NCBI RefSeq assembly: GCF_001659605.2
Contig: NC_035169.2
Span: forward strand, 14,756,263 to 14,820,262
Reading direction: 5' to 3'
Source: Manihot esculenta
Lineage: Eukaryota > Streptophyta > Magnoliopsida > Malpighiales > Euphorbiaceae
DNA length: 64,000 bases
The notes beneath the pieces were generated by a model. It saw only the letters and a program-made list of their open reading frames with translations, was not told the DNA's origin and searched no databases. A program made the translations under genes and the position numbers. Of the stretch, positions 10,546 through 22,542 are shown one piece after another (the first letter of the stretch is position 1; every line of letters starts with the position of its first letter).

Positions 10546-10900
10546 GAAAAGAGTGGACCGAATCTCCACGGGCAGTGTGAGCTACCGTCATAGTGGGAGG
10601 TGTCAAGGGCTCAGCCTGAGTGAGATATCATATAAAAGGTGGCAACCAAGAATATCACCAAGAAAATCACCATACATTTCTCAAGTTCCATTATTAACTT
10701 TCAATGTCGGGACCACTTCCCTACAGTACTCTAAACGACAAAAGGGAATAAAGAAAACGCGGTAGTTGATTTAGGATGATTTTAACTTGTAGCGCTCGGT
10801 TGACACCGTGATTGGCTATCGCTGCCGTGCTGTAAACTGTAGAGGCTTTTGCTTCTCTTTTGACTTTAATGAAAATTTGGGTTTTAAGGCGAAGTTTTGG
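10546..10900. other. GC-richer island of unknown nature
   Basis: About 350 bp of much higher GC content than either side. It includes TATAAAAGGTGG near 10631-10642 and a 70-codon open stretch without recognisable similarity. It could be a gene or LTR fragment; I cannot assign it. Confidence 0.4.
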
Positions 10901-11936
10901 TATGATGGAATTAAATATGCAATGTAAATTGTGATTATATTTTAAATTTAATATTTTATTTGATAATTAAAAAAATTATATAATATACTAATAATCATAT
11001 AATATAATTAATTATATTTTAAATAATTTAATAATCATTAATTATATAAATAAATACCAATAATTATTTATTTTTATTTATTTAATTATTATTAACTATC
11101 ATTATAATATAATTATTATCGCTACTATTACTTACTACTATTTTTATTATTTCTATTGTCACTATTTATTTTTAATACCATTATTTCTGTTATCAATATT
11201 ATCGATATTGTTTTTATTTAGCTACAGTCATTCTATTATTTTTATTGCCATCTAACTAGTATATTATGGATCATCATAATAATTACTATTAATTATTACT
11301 GCTATTAATAAATTTAATATTAAAATAAAAACTTTATTTTATTGTATATATATTTTATTTTGTAATTAAATATAATAATGTAACGAAAATTATATTATAT
11401 TATATTATATTATGTGATTGATTACATTATAACATAATTATATTTATACACTTATAAGTTTAGTATGATAATAAGTGTATTTGAGTAAATTTTAGAGATA
11501 TCAGATTTTATTTCTCCAATTCTGAATTTTCAGTTCAAAAAATAAAAAAATATCATTATATTTATAGTAGATGTCTAAAAAAACATAATATTTTAGGCTA
11601 ATTAGAAATATGTGATATTTTCATTAAATTTAATAATTAAATTTTAGGGTAGAATATAAATTAATTTAGATGATTAGTTTAGAGTATATTAATTAATTTT
11701 TATAGATTGAAATATATCTCTTAAAATAGTTTAGAATTTTTTTGTTATTATTTTTTTAAATAATTAAATAAAAATTTTAAGATTAATGTTATTTAAAAAA
11801 TTAATTATATATTTTAAAAATACCATAGTAAATTAAGCATAATTAAACAAGAAAAAACCAATATTATGCAACTTATTAAACATATAATGAAAAATAAAAT
11901 AAAATAAAATATTTTTGACATTATCTGTGTTTTAAT

Positions 11937-11979
<43 letters not shown>

Positions 11980-12539
11980 GGATTTTCTGGAGAATTGGGG
12001 GCCATAGCCCCACCCTGCATCCAACCCCGACGGGTAAGAATTAATTTTTGATACTAAATTTATAAATCTGATCAAACTTAATTTCACTTTAAAGGAAAAA
12101 AGAAATTAATAACGAGATAAATAACGGATTTTAAATTATACTAAATTCATACTTTGCATGGAAATAACTAGATTATTTTTTAATTTCAAAATAAAATATA
12201 TTATATTAACATATATAACGGATTTTAAATTATTATTATTTATTTAATACTATAATTTTAATTATAGCAGTTTTTATGTAATATTGTTTATGTAAATGTT
12301 GAGGTTATAAAGTATATACTTTTTTTTAATTATAAATTAGATTTTTTTTCAGAGAGAATGATAGTACGAGGGTATTTTATATTAATTATTTTCTTCATGA
12401 ACATTAAAATAAAAAAGAAAAAAAGAAAAATATTTATCTTTCTAATTTACAATGACATTTTATGGAAAAAAATTATACATTTATAAAAAAAATTTTAAAG
12501 CAAAACTACCAGTTATATTAATAAAATTTCATCAAACAA
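10901..12539. other. AT-rich intergenic DNA
   Basis: Very AT-rich with TATAT and poly-A/T runs and a TA microsatellite at 11938-11974. A small GC-richer patch (about 11990-12035) follows the microsatellite. No gene seen. Confidence 0.6.
11938..11974. repeat. (TA)n microsatellite
   Basis: About 17-18 uninterrupted TA dinucleotides. Confidence 0.95.
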
Positions 12540-12540
12540 A

Positions 12541-13000
12541 GAGAGATGTCATCCCAAATAAGGAGACGATCATATCTAATAGATTCTTTAACCAAAGTAT
12601 GAGCAGTTAGAGTGGCATGACAACGAACCCATCTAACCGAAATATCAATTCTAGAGTCTCCCTATTTGGAAATGTCTAAATGTGCAGACTGAAGAGTTTG
12701 AATCACCTGTAAACAGTCCATAAGAATGCAGCCATTAAAATGCAAAAATTCTGTCGCAAAAAGCAAACAGTGACGGAGAGCTAAAACTTCAACAATTACT
12801 GGCGTACCATTACCTTCCGAGAAATTAGAAGCACTATGTTGAAATATACCTTCAGAGTTTTCCACAACAAAACCGTAGCCAATAAAATCTTGAACTTGAA
12901 ATAAAGTCCCATCAACTTGACAAAACCAACTGAAATTGTCCAAACTTGAATATGACCCACGAATTTAGAGAGGAATGGCTTCAGGATCTCGAGCAGGGTT
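12541..13000 (-). pseudogene. L1 RNase H domain
   Basis: The translation includes CQVDGTLFQ, SEGNGTPVIVEVLALRHCL, CILMDCLQVIQTL, and after a stop VRWVRCHATLTAHTLVK. This is the order of the plant LINE RNase H (RVT_3-like) domain, with acidic residues at the expected places. A TAG at 12661 and upstream frameshifts break it. Confidence 0.75.
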
Positions 13001-13289
13001 GGAGGAATAAAACAAGTTCCTGCCCTGATATAAAGTAGCAATGGTATTTCCATGCAAAGTATCAGCACGTTGAGCAGCTTCCCAATCCAAGATATGATGT
13101 ATGACGTCTTCCACAAGGTGAGCTGCTGAATTTTACACCTGGTTCTATAATAATGAGTTCCTTGCTGACCATAATCTCTATGCACAGACCATTACAAAGA
13201 TTTTTCGAACCTTGTCTTGGGACTTCAAAATCTGCAGTAAAAAATTAAAAAAAAATTATCATTAGGCTGCAAATCTCCCACTTCCCCTG

Positions 13290-13520
13290 ACCTCTAAACT
13301 TTATTGGACACAGGACAATGTAACAAAATATGATTGACACTTTCATCTTCATGGCACCAAGGACATCTAGCATCCACATCCACACCCTTTTTCCTTAAGT
13401 TATCCTTTGTAGGCAATATATTTCTACAAGCTCTCCAGCAGAAATACTTCACTTTTGGAGGGACCGAAACATTCCACAAACTAGTCCACACCTCACCCCC
13501 ACATTAAAAAATGATCTTCC
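13290..13520 (-). pseudogene. L1 zf-RVT domain
   Basis: VSVPPKVKYFCWRACRNILP, then CPWCHEDESVNHILLHCP: the classic C-X2-C...H...C zinc-binding region found after RT in plant LINEs. Confidence 0.85.
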
Positions 13521-14370
13521 TAGCAAGTTCATATACACAAAGTATGCAGACTTCACCGTATACACACCTCTTTTATCAAAGTGCCATAAGAAGGAATCTT
13601 TCTTATTGGTAATACTAATAGGAATACTAATAATAGCTTCGATATCTCTTGAAGAAAAAACTCCATTAAAAGAGCAATGTTCCAAACTCTCCCATTACCT
13701 TCAAAAAGATCACAAACGCGCAAATGTGGTTCAATAAAATCGGGCCATCATCCGCAAAAAAGGTATCCTCCTTAGCAATTCAGGGAGCTGAAGCCACTAA
13801 AATCTTCTCTCCATTCCCCACCCTCCACCTTGTACCCCTTCGAATCAACTCCCTTGATGCCATTACACTTTTCCAAACAAAGCTAGAACCATTACTTACA
13901 TTGGCGGAAAATAAATCACCATTTAGGAAGTACTTTGCTTTAAACACTCTATAACAAAGAATATTAGGATTTGTTAAGAACCTCCACAGTTGTTTGCCAA
14001 GTAAAGACAAATTAAAACTCCTAAAGTTCCAAAACCCCATACCCCTCTCTTTCTTTCTACTACACATCTTCTCCCACGCTAGCCAATTAATACCCCTCCG
14101 CACTTCTCTTTTACCCCCCACCAAAAGCCATTGATCATTCTATGCAATTCATTCAAAATAGTAATGGGAATCAAAAAAATGTTTATGTAATATGCAGGTA
14201 TAGCCTGCAACACAGATTTTATGAGAACCTCCCTGCCTGCTCTAGATAGGAATCTGCTGCTCCATGAATTAATTCTCTTCCACATTCTTTCTTTCAGAAA
14301 ATCAAAAATTGCTTTTTTTGTTCCTCCCAATAAGAGAAGGTAACCCCAGATAGGCACTATGACTCAATGG
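13521..14370 (-). pseudogene. L1 region between RT and zf-RVT
   Basis: Two overlapping frames (13780-14124 and 14079-14357) give AGREVLIKSVLQAIPAYYIN, NGFWWG, INWLAWEKMC, GMGFWNFRSFNLSLLGKQLW and RVFKAKYF, the typical linker of plant LINE pol. A frameshift lies near 14100. Confidence 0.85.
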
Positions 14371-15450
14371 TGAATGAACATCCAATATATTACTGATATT
14401 AGACCTTACAGAGGAGACCACATTGGGACTGAAGAAAATGCCATATTTGTTGAAGTTCACCACTTGTCAAGAAGCAGCCGCATAGGTATTGAGAATAGAT
14501 TTAATACTATCTGCTTCCTCCAGTCTAGCATTAAAAAATAACAGAGAATCATTTACAAAAAATAAATGTGAGATCTTTGGGTATCTAGCACCTGCCCTAC
14601 AGACCTACAACCAGCCCCTAAATTCAACATCTTTAAGTAGTAATGATAAGCCTTCTGCATACACCAAATAGAGATACGGAGAAATAGGATCCCTTGTCAA
14701 AAACCTCCACCAGGCACAATAGAACCAATCCAATCACTATTAAAATTGATATTGTAAGTGACTTCCGAAAAACACATAGTCAACTACCTAATCCATTGAG
14801 TAGAAAAACCAAATCGTTCCAGTACGCCTTTTAGAAACTCCCACTCTACCATATCATAAGCCTTAGAAATATCAAGTTTAAGTGCACAATTACCATCATT
14901 TCTACCCTTATTAATTTTCATATTGTGTATCATTTCAAACACAACCATAACATTATCGGTAATCAACTGATGAGGGATAAAGACAGACTGATTCTCAGAG
15001 ATAATCATAGGAAGGACCATTTTAAATTTGTTCGCTAAAACTTTACCCACAATCTTATATAACACATTACACAACGCAATTGGGCGAAAGTTTTTAACAG
15101 TTTTAGGGCTATCCACTTTAGAGATCAAAACAATCAATATTTTAGTAAGAGAAGAAGGAAAAGTACCTTGTTACCATCGGAAACATCATTGCCAATCAAG
15201 TGCCAAAATCTCTGGTAAAATGTAGGATTTAACCCATCCGGCCCAGGTGCCTTGTCTAGATGCATCTGAAAAAGAGCATCTCTAAATTCCTCATTCGAGA
15301 AGGGAGCACAAAGATCAGCATTATCGGCATCACTAATCAAGGGCGGCACCAACTCAAAAATCCGTTCATAATCCATAGAACCGCCATCAAAAATAGACTG
15401 AAAATAATGCAGAACATGATTTTTAATTTTCTACTCATCCTCAATTCAGG
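14371..15450 (-). pseudogene. L1 reverse transcriptase
   Basis: RT blocks in order: KAPGPDGLNPTFYQRFW (15200-15260 area), then NFRPIALCNVLYKIVGKVLA, SENQSVFIPHQLITDN, ALKLDISKAYDMVEW, and motif C near 14555-14575. The motif-A aspartate is present. Motif C reads FVNDS in place of FADDS, so a catalytic aspartate is changed. Frameshifts near 15150 and 14780 also break it. Confidence 0.85.
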
Positions 15451-15860
15451 TACCTGACGACTCCTTTAATTTAGTAATACGGTTCATTCTTCGTCTACCA
15501 TTAATTTGTGCATGAAAAAATTTTGTATTTCGGTCCCCATTTTTAAGCCAAAAGCACTTTGCCTGCTGTTTAAGTCTAGCTTCTTCCTGCTCAAAGAGAC
15601 GATTCCAATAAAGAGGCGTGAGATACAGTACTGGACCCATTATACAATAATCTCTGTATAGTCTTCTTCTTTTGCCAAAACTCTCTATTTCTACTCCTAC
15701 CCCACAATGAAAGAGCAGAAACTAAATCATCACGTTTCATCAAAAGTTTGCGTGGTATAGAATTAACCCAAACTCCTTTAACAACCTCAGCTAGACCCTC
15801 ATCACATACCTATACATTATCAAATCGAAATCTCCTTCTATCTCCCCTATTATCCTTAGG
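15446..15860 (-). pseudogene. L1 linker between endonuclease and RT
   Basis: YWNRLFEQEEARLKQQAKCF, WLKNGDRNTKFFHAQ and NGRRRMNRITKL match the conserved stretch upstream of RT in plant LINEs. Confidence 0.8.
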
Positions 15861-16550
15861 AGTTGTATTGATCACCAACGGTTTGTGATCCGATCTAGGA
15901 ACATGAACAATCGAGCAGACAACATTAGTGAATTTACGAGCTCAGTCCTCGGTAGCAAGGGCTCTATCAAGCTTCTCTTTAACCAGATTATTCGACTCCC
16001 TGCCCTTCTCTCATGTGAAGAAAGAGCCAATAGTGGGTATTTGAACAAGATTACTGTCCTCAAGTGTCTGTCTAAACCCCTGCATAAGATAATTTGGCAA
16101 AGTTGCTCCTCCTTCTTTCTCATCTCTCGAGCATAAATCATTAAAGTCTCCAGAACAAAGCCACGAAAGAGAGCTTCTACGAGATAAAGTTCGAATAAGA
16201 TTCTAAGACTGACATCGTCATTGCGATTCTGGAAATCCATAATAACCAGTAAACCTCCATTGGACATTACCTTGTGAAGCAACCGAATCAATAAAATTTG
16301 AAGAAAAGTCAATCACAGAAACAGACACATGACTCTTCCATATTAACGAAAGGCCTCCTCTCAATTCTTGTCTATTGACTGAAAAGCAACCATCAAAATG
16401 TAAAAAACTACAAAAAATTCTATACAAAAACTAAGAGTTTTTGTTTCCATCAAAAATAAAATGTCCGGCTTATAACTAGTAACCAAATCCTTCAATGCAT
16501 TAACTGTTTGAGGATTGCTAAGTTCTTGACAGTTCTAATACATAACGATC
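15861..16550 (-). pseudogene. L1 endonuclease (EEP fold)
   Basis: Minus-strand pieces in two frames: NCQELSNPQTVNALKDLV, YKPDILFLMETK (about 16540-16440), then GGLSLIWKSHVSVSVIDFSS and WRFTGYYGFPE (16218-16427). This is the start of the endonuclease that nicks the target DNA. The glutamate in METK is present. A stop (TAG near 16535) and frameshifts interrupt it. Confidence 0.8.
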
Positions 16551-16560
16551 ATTGCTTTTG

Positions 16561-18388
16561 GTTATCCTAACCTTTGATGGGATGAGCCGCTTCGATAGTC
16601 AATTGATGCAGATCGTCTTCTATGGGAAATGAAAAAAAAGAAATTAAATTTAAAAAGAGAAAAAGGTGAGAATATCGAGTCACAGAGAAATCACAAAGAG
16701 AAATTTGGCTAAAAAACCATTGCAAGCAGCAATCTTATATATATTTATAAATTTATCATTACATCTTGTATCTCATAAATTTGAATTAATAATTAAGTGA
16801 ATATATATATAACTTCACAAATAACAACATATTTTCCCTTTTTCTTAGTTTTCACTTTAAATTAGAGAAAAAAATAATAACCAGAACAAATGTTTACCAC
16901 ATTTTCTTTTCCACCTTATTTTCAGAAAGAAAAAAGCAACTTTTTTTTATTTATTTATTTTTCAGATTTTTTTTTCGATGCACACTTGCTATACCCAACT
17001 TGCCGAACCAAGTCAATGATGTCGGCCACTTCCATACAAATGTAATTAAGATTTTAAGACATAGAAAATCGTTTCTCCAACACAAGGCATGGTAGCTTTG
17101 CTTCTAGATTGGAGATATTTATTGATTTATTTCTTTGGAAATTTTTCAGTTTCATTCTCCTTTTATTTCCTACCTCTCATTTTTTTCTCACTCAAAATGT
17201 ACCTACATTATTAATTAATGTTATTGTTCAATTTTATTAATTAATTTTTTTATTAATTTTAATAATTAAGTATTAAAAAATATAAAATATACTTACATTA
17301 TTATAAAAATAAGTCTAAGATAATTTTTAAAATTATTATTTTATATATTTAAATTGAAATTATAAGTCAATAATAATAGTTTAAAATCTGTGTTATCTAT
17401 TAAAATTTTAATTTTTTATTTTATAATAATTTTAAATTATTATTAAAATATTATTTTAATAATATTAAGATAATAATTTTATAAATATTGTTATAATAAT
17501 TATTATATAAATTTGAAAATATAATAATATCAATATTAAAAAATTAACATGTAAGCTTTTAAAATTATAAAGATATTTTAATATATATATTTTAAAATAA
17601 AAAAATTAACGAATTTTTCTCTACTACATAAATTAAATAATAAATATTTAATAAATAAAATTTATTAATAAAAAATTGATTTTTAAATTTTTAAAATTTT
17701 ATATTTTTTAAATATATTTTTTTAAAATTGAAAGATTAATAAATTTTTTTAATTTTAAAAATAATATAATAATTTTTTATAATATTCTATTGTTTGCATG
17801 TAAAAGGTTGGATTGTTGTTATAATTGGCCACTACTCGTATTGATTCATCAAAATTCGATTGTTCTCCCATTGATAATATTTTATATTGCAGAGAATTAT
17901 TTCTTTTTTTGAAAAATTGCAGAGAATTATTTCTAAAGGTCAAAATATGCGGCAAGCTTTATCTTCCAAGTTTGGGAATCAATTATTAGAATAACGTAAA
18001 AAAATTATTAAATTAATATAAAAGCTAAATAAATAACAAAAACACTATTTTTTAATTTATGGAAGAAATAAAGAATTAAGAAAATATAACTCAAATTGAC
18101 ATTTTCTCCTGACTAACTTAAATTTACGCAACTTTTTGACATTTAAATGTTGATGTTTTGGCACTAGAGAACTCAAGTGGCTATTTCCTCTATTCCATTC
18201 AATTTCTGGCTAAGAAATCGCCGCTCAAAATGATATGATATTTTCTCTAACTCAACTAAGTTTAGGACGTTTATCCATGAAACGGTGACGGAAAAAAGGA
18301 TCCTAGCAGCCTAAAAAGAATTATTGCATGTGCTTTTGTAAACTATAGGAAGATCCAATTTCTTAAATGACAACGGAAAAAAATCAAG
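16561..18388. other. AT-rich intergenic DNA
   Basis: No gene-like stretch. The first 100 bp may be degraded LINE leader. The remainder is A/T runs and short direct repeats such as GCAGAGAATTATTTCT (about 17891 and 17919). Confidence 0.55.
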
Positions 18389-19412
18389 TCAATTAATTCA
18401 AATAATTTAAATATTTTGATCAAATTATATTTATATTTTTAATTTTTAATTTTTACAATTAAATTAAATTTTTATAATTTATTACTATTTTATACCTAAA
18501 TTTAAGTTAATCTTGACTAAATATGAAATTGTCATTCTTTATCCTACTTGGTATTTTTATTATTTTTTAATGTATATTTTTTTATTTATTGCTTAAATAC
18601 TCTAAATATTTTTATAGATCTATATTTATATTTTAACATTTTTAGTTTATGGATAAAATAATTCAAACTTAAAAAAAAATTCACATTTATATTTTAATAT
18701 TTTAATATTAAATAGTTACGAAAACAATTATCAAAATACTAAAAATTCAGTGATCGTATCTTTAATTAAGGCATTGATAAAGAAAAAAACTAAATTAGTT
18801 AGTGATCTACTTTACAATTTTAACAATAATGAAAAAATTAAAACTAAAAGGAATGGTAATGAAAATAAAAATAATGGGTAAGGAAAACTAGTTTGGAGAA
18901 GAAGACTTGTTTTTCTCCAAACTAATCTCCCTTACCATTATTTCTTTGTTAAATTCTATCATCCCCTTCTAACTAGACTTAGAGTTGTAAAGAAATCTGC
19001 CAACTAATTTAATATTTTTTTTATATCGATATCTTAGTCAAAAATATAGTTGCTGATTTTCTGTATATTTTTTTATGATTGTTTCATCCTCTTTAAAATT
19101 TAAATATTAGGATATAAATATAAATTTGTAAAAAAAATTTAATTTATTTTGTCCAATAAATTAAAAAGATTGAAATATAAATTTAAAGTTATAAAAAGGT
19201 TGAATTATTTTGTCAAAAAATAAAAAATATAATTAATTAAAAAATAAAAAAAAATCACGTGAGATGAGATGTGATATTTTTAAATTCTATTCAAACTTGA
19301 TTTAAACTCCTAAATAAAATATAATAAATTTTAAAAATTTGATTTAATTATTTAAAATTAAAAATTTAAGATATAAATGTCAATAGAAAATATTTAAATT
19401 ATTTAGGTTAAT
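18389..19412. repeat. About 1-kb fold-back (palindromic) element
   Basis: The two halves are imperfect reverse complements about a centre near 18905. The best inner arm is GTTTGGAGAA (18891-18900) against TTCTCCAAAC (18913-18922). The match continues outward, with mismatches, to AATAATTTAAATATTTT at 18400 and its complement at 19391-19405. It has no coding content. It fits a non-autonomous fold-back or large MITE. Short A-rich stretches (GAAAAAAA) flank both ends, but I am not sure they are a TSD. Confidence 0.75.
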
Positions 19413-19792
19413 GAAAAAAAAAAAAATAGAAGTTGCTTTATAGACAATCCCATATGCTCACAAGCTTTGAAATTCCTTACAAGCACTTAGATTTTTTAAA
19501 TAGAAAAAAATACTATTTATTCTTTATAATTTATAAAAAAATTTATTAATTATTTTCTATATTTTTAAAAAAATATTAATAATCCTATAATTTAAAAAAA
19601 TCAACTAAAAAATCTCTCACGTTAACATTTTCATAGCTATTTTTGCATTATTGCTATTAATTTTTCAATCACCTTTTACCTTTTATCGTATATACTATTT
19701 TCATTATTTTTTCTCTTATTTTTATATATATTTCCGGTAACAATGTTAAAACTTAACAAGAGAAATCTTTTATTTGAATTTGTAAAATTATA
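19413..19792. other. AT-rich DNA, no gene seen
   Basis: AT-rich sequence between the fold-back element and element B. Confidence 0.6.
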
Positions 19793-19797
19793 GGAAC
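19793..19797. other. Target-site duplication of element B (left)
   Basis: GGAAC directly before TGATGATC; the same five bases follow the right LTR at 34948-34952. Confidence 0.95.
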
Positions 19798-20293
19798 TGA
19801 TGATCTGAGATCCAATTGAATAGGGTTTTACAAGGGTTTTGTATTACTGAATAAGGTCCAGGTTTCCTGAGGAGGGGACTCCTCTTTTATACATTGTCTT
19901 GCTTGCTGGTGACGTGTAAAGGTCTCTCCAGGATTGGGCCACGTGTTTCTGCCATGCGGATTCGGAGGTACTAGGGTATCAGCCGCCTGCTCCATGCGTA
20001 ACGGCCTCTGATTCTCCTCGTGCGTACGTTCGAGCGGATCTGCCAGGCTGTCTGGTGAATATTATTCCGGATCCTGGGCTGGGCTGAGAATCGGGCCGGA
20101 TGCTAAGCCTGAGTAGAGAGGGCCTGCTTCGTGCGGGCCGGGCCGGCTTGAGTGAGGAAGATGGGCCGAGCCCGACCTTGAAGGTTGGATGAGCCAGGCT
20201 TGTTATGTATATCAGGTGTGTGGGCCCCTACGTCATAGGCCTTGGGCTGTGGTCAAGCCCCTGGTCCGGGGTGAAGGAATCCAGCGGTCATCA
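19798..20293 (-). repeat. 3' LTR of element B
   Basis: 496 bp, TGATGATC...GGTCATCA on the plus strand. It has a TATA box on the minus strand (19885-19891). Confidence 0.97.
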
Positions 20294-20309
20294 ATTGCCC
20301 CTTCACCTT
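20294..20309 (-). other. Probable polypurine tract of element B
   Basis: The minus strand reads GAAGGTGAAGGGGCAATT directly against the 3' LTR. It is purine-rich except near its end. Confidence 0.55.
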
Positions 20310-20337
20310 CTCGGCAGTTATTGCTCCAACTGCCGAG
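20310..20337. repeat. Perfect 10-bp stem-loop beside the LTR
   Basis: CTCGGCAGTT and AACTGCCGAG separated by 8 bases. A related imperfect hairpin lies in the duplicated block at about 22301-22327. Confidence 0.8.
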
Positions 20338-20834
20338 GGGGTGAATACCAAGAACTATTATGATCGCGTCTGTTCGGGTTCAGGTGCCTTAATAACATCC
20401 TTTCATCTTTCCGTCGTCGCGCAGTTTCTGAATTCTATCCGCTCTTTCCTCTTTCTGTCTTTTCTCTATTCTTCTTGTCCTCTGCCGCCTTTACTTTCTT
20501 GTCATCATTATCTGGACATCTCCTTTCTTTCTTTTTCTGTGAATATCTTTTAGAAATCTGACACTATTAGCTTAGAGTCTAGTGTAGCTCTGCCCCGTGC
20601 TAAGTCCTCAGGCTCCGAGCATATATCAGCGCCAGCTTTTCTTCATTCTTGAGCCTTCTGTTGAAACGAGAAAGTCTTGTTTTATCTGTGGTAGGTCTAT
20701 CCGACGCCTTCTTCAAACAGATTGCCTTGTGCCTCAGAGGTTTGTTTTGATTTTGCTCTTATCATCTTAAGGGAGAACTGTTTCTGACTTGTCTCTGTTT
20801 CAAAACTTTTTGCAGTTCCTGAAATAAAAAAAAT

Positions 20835-21410
20835 TTGATGTTACCTCTAAGGCGTCTGGATGGTGCATTGAAGATCCTTCTGGTATGGCAGCCGAAGGGT
20901 GGGGCCATTCGGGAAGCTGCTGAAACTGCTTTACCCAGGTCGTCTGGCCGGCCTCCTCCTCTGCTTGTTGCCCAGGCTCCGAAGAAGTTCTGGGCTATTG
21001 AGGGGTTCGCTCTAACTTCGTCTTTTTCCGCAGAGAAACAGGGAATTTCCTCGATGCCCCTATTGTCCTCTTTTGATATAAATGGGAGTGGCGCCGGCGC
21101 TCAGCTTGTTGTTCTTTTTGATGTGAAGTACCAGTATTATTATTCCCTTTGGTGTGAAGTACCAGTATTACGTGAGACTGGGATCTGCTGCACTCAGCCA
21201 GGTCTCCAGCGATTTCTTCGAATGTGTACTTCGCGATCTCTTCGGGGCCATAGCCTCGAAGACTTATGTTTTTCATGTGTGGTGCACGGCCGGCATACAA
21301 TATCTGAGCTTGTTCGAATGTACCGTGCATCACACTTGGGTAACCGAACGTTTGCCCAGGGGGACAGTGAGAAATGCTTATGGGAATCAACTTGTTCAGT
21401 TCCCCTATAA
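20835..21410 (+). other. Unidentified 191-codon open frame in element B
   Basis: It lies in the first of two similar-looking modules between pol and the 3' LTR, where the second module carries the antisense gene. The translation is not recognisable to me, is low in known motifs, and overlaps an open minus-strand frame (20995-21390). A 20-base stretch, GTGAAGTACCAGTATTA, is repeated within it. It may be noncoding or a remnant of a gene. I assign no function. Confidence 0.25.
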
Positions 21411-21699
21411 TAGCGAGACAGATCTTGGCCTTTTCTGAAAAAACTCACATTCCGAGCTACGAGAAATCTTCCGAGCTGAAGACTAGAATAGTAGGGTAGG
21501 TGATAATCGCAGATGATGATGTATCTGGATATGTAAATCCTTTAAGGATAGTCTTTCATCCAGTAGTGTAGGCCTTTGTAACGTGCTGTAATGTACTTTT
21601 CTTTTAATGAAGTTCTTGTTCTGCTCTCATGCTTAAGCTGTTCTTCTTTTGTCATGTGTGAAATACTTTAGATTGCTCGCCTTATAATTTTAACCAACT

Positions 21700-22060
21700 G
21701 AGCTCTATCCTGCTTTTTTCCGAGTTGACCTAACCTATTTGCGAGCTCTGATGAGTTGACCTCCGGATCCACTTAGCCAACTGGGCTCTCAAGTTTCCGA
21801 ATTGGACTGTCTGACCGGCCTGTGAGCTCGGTCTTTACTTCGATGAACTGAGCTTTGAGTCTCCTTTATCCGACCGGGCTCTCAGGTCATGTTGTCCGAG
21901 CTGGACTAATCCGACCTCTGAGCTCGGCTTCTGATGAGTTAAACCCTAAGCTCTCAGCTCTGTATGATTCCGAGGTGCTCTTGGCGCCTCTTTCCGATCT
22001 CACATCCTTTGTTTAATAACGACAAATCAAATCTTGTAACTTTTTAAGTGATGAGCAAGT
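21700..22060. repeat. GAGCTC-rich degenerate repeat region
   Basis: Many diverged copies of words such as GAGCTCGG, CCGAGTTGACC and CCGAGCTGGAC. A similar region lies on the far side of the antisense gene (25690-26160). Confidence 0.55.
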
Positions 22061-22267
22061 CTGACCTTTATCATGCTCCCATTTGCTTGTACTTTTGAGT
22101 CTTTACATGACTTGCCCCTTTATTTCCTCGGCATTTACCATAGGGATGGTAAAGTAGTAGGCTACGTTGCTCTGACTGATGAGTTGGGCCTGTATTATGT
22201 GAATGGCGAATGGGCTTTTAAATGATGGGCTGTCATCGTATACTTGGCCCTTGATAGATGTAGATAA

Positions 22268-22362
22268 GCCCAGCGATCATCCCTTTGCCCCTTTACCATC
22301 TCGCCGGTTATTTCCTAACCGTCGAGAGGGTAAACTTCGAGAACAATTAATGATCGCGCCGC
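22268..22362. repeat. Diverged copy of the LTR-adjacent block
   Basis: It aligns with 20282-20375: AGCG(A/G)TCATC, then TTGCCCCTT, a hairpin (CTCGCCGGTTA...TAACCGTCGAG), GGGT(A/G)AA and ATGATCGCG. It stands about 180 bp before the antisense gene's ATG. Confidence 0.6.
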
Positions 22363-22542
22363 TCCAAGACAAAACTGTTCAGTATCAACGCTCTGCCTCA
22401 TAATAGCCTTTCTTCCTTTCTTTTCGAATTCCTTCTGTCTTTTGAAGAACTAGCTCTTGGCTGCTCTCTGTCTTCCTGCAACTCCTTCTACGTCTTTTTT
22501 TTGCATCCCATCGTGTTCTCAGGTACGCTTCCTTGTTCTTCC

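Larger units (their letters stand above)
12540..16560 (-). mobile_element. L1: decayed plant LINE (5' truncated)
   Basis: In minus-strand order it holds an apurinic-like endonuclease (16550-15870), a linker, reverse transcriptase (15450-14370), a thumb/connection region, zf-RVT (13500-13290), and an RNase H domain (13000-12541). Several frameshifts and stops break it. The first gene (gag-like ORF1) is not seen, so it is 5' truncated or its front has decayed. I cannot see a clear poly-A tail or TSD. Confidence 0.88.

Noticed and set aside
11814..12020. Hydrophobic open frame with Ile/Tyr repeats on the minus strand
   Set aside because: It is the translation of the TA microsatellite and A/T runs.
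21690..21720. tRNA-like string AGCTCAGTTGGTTA on the minus strand
   Set aside because: No acceptor stem, anticodon arm or T-arm follows; the same words recur in the surrounding GAGCTC-rich repeat.
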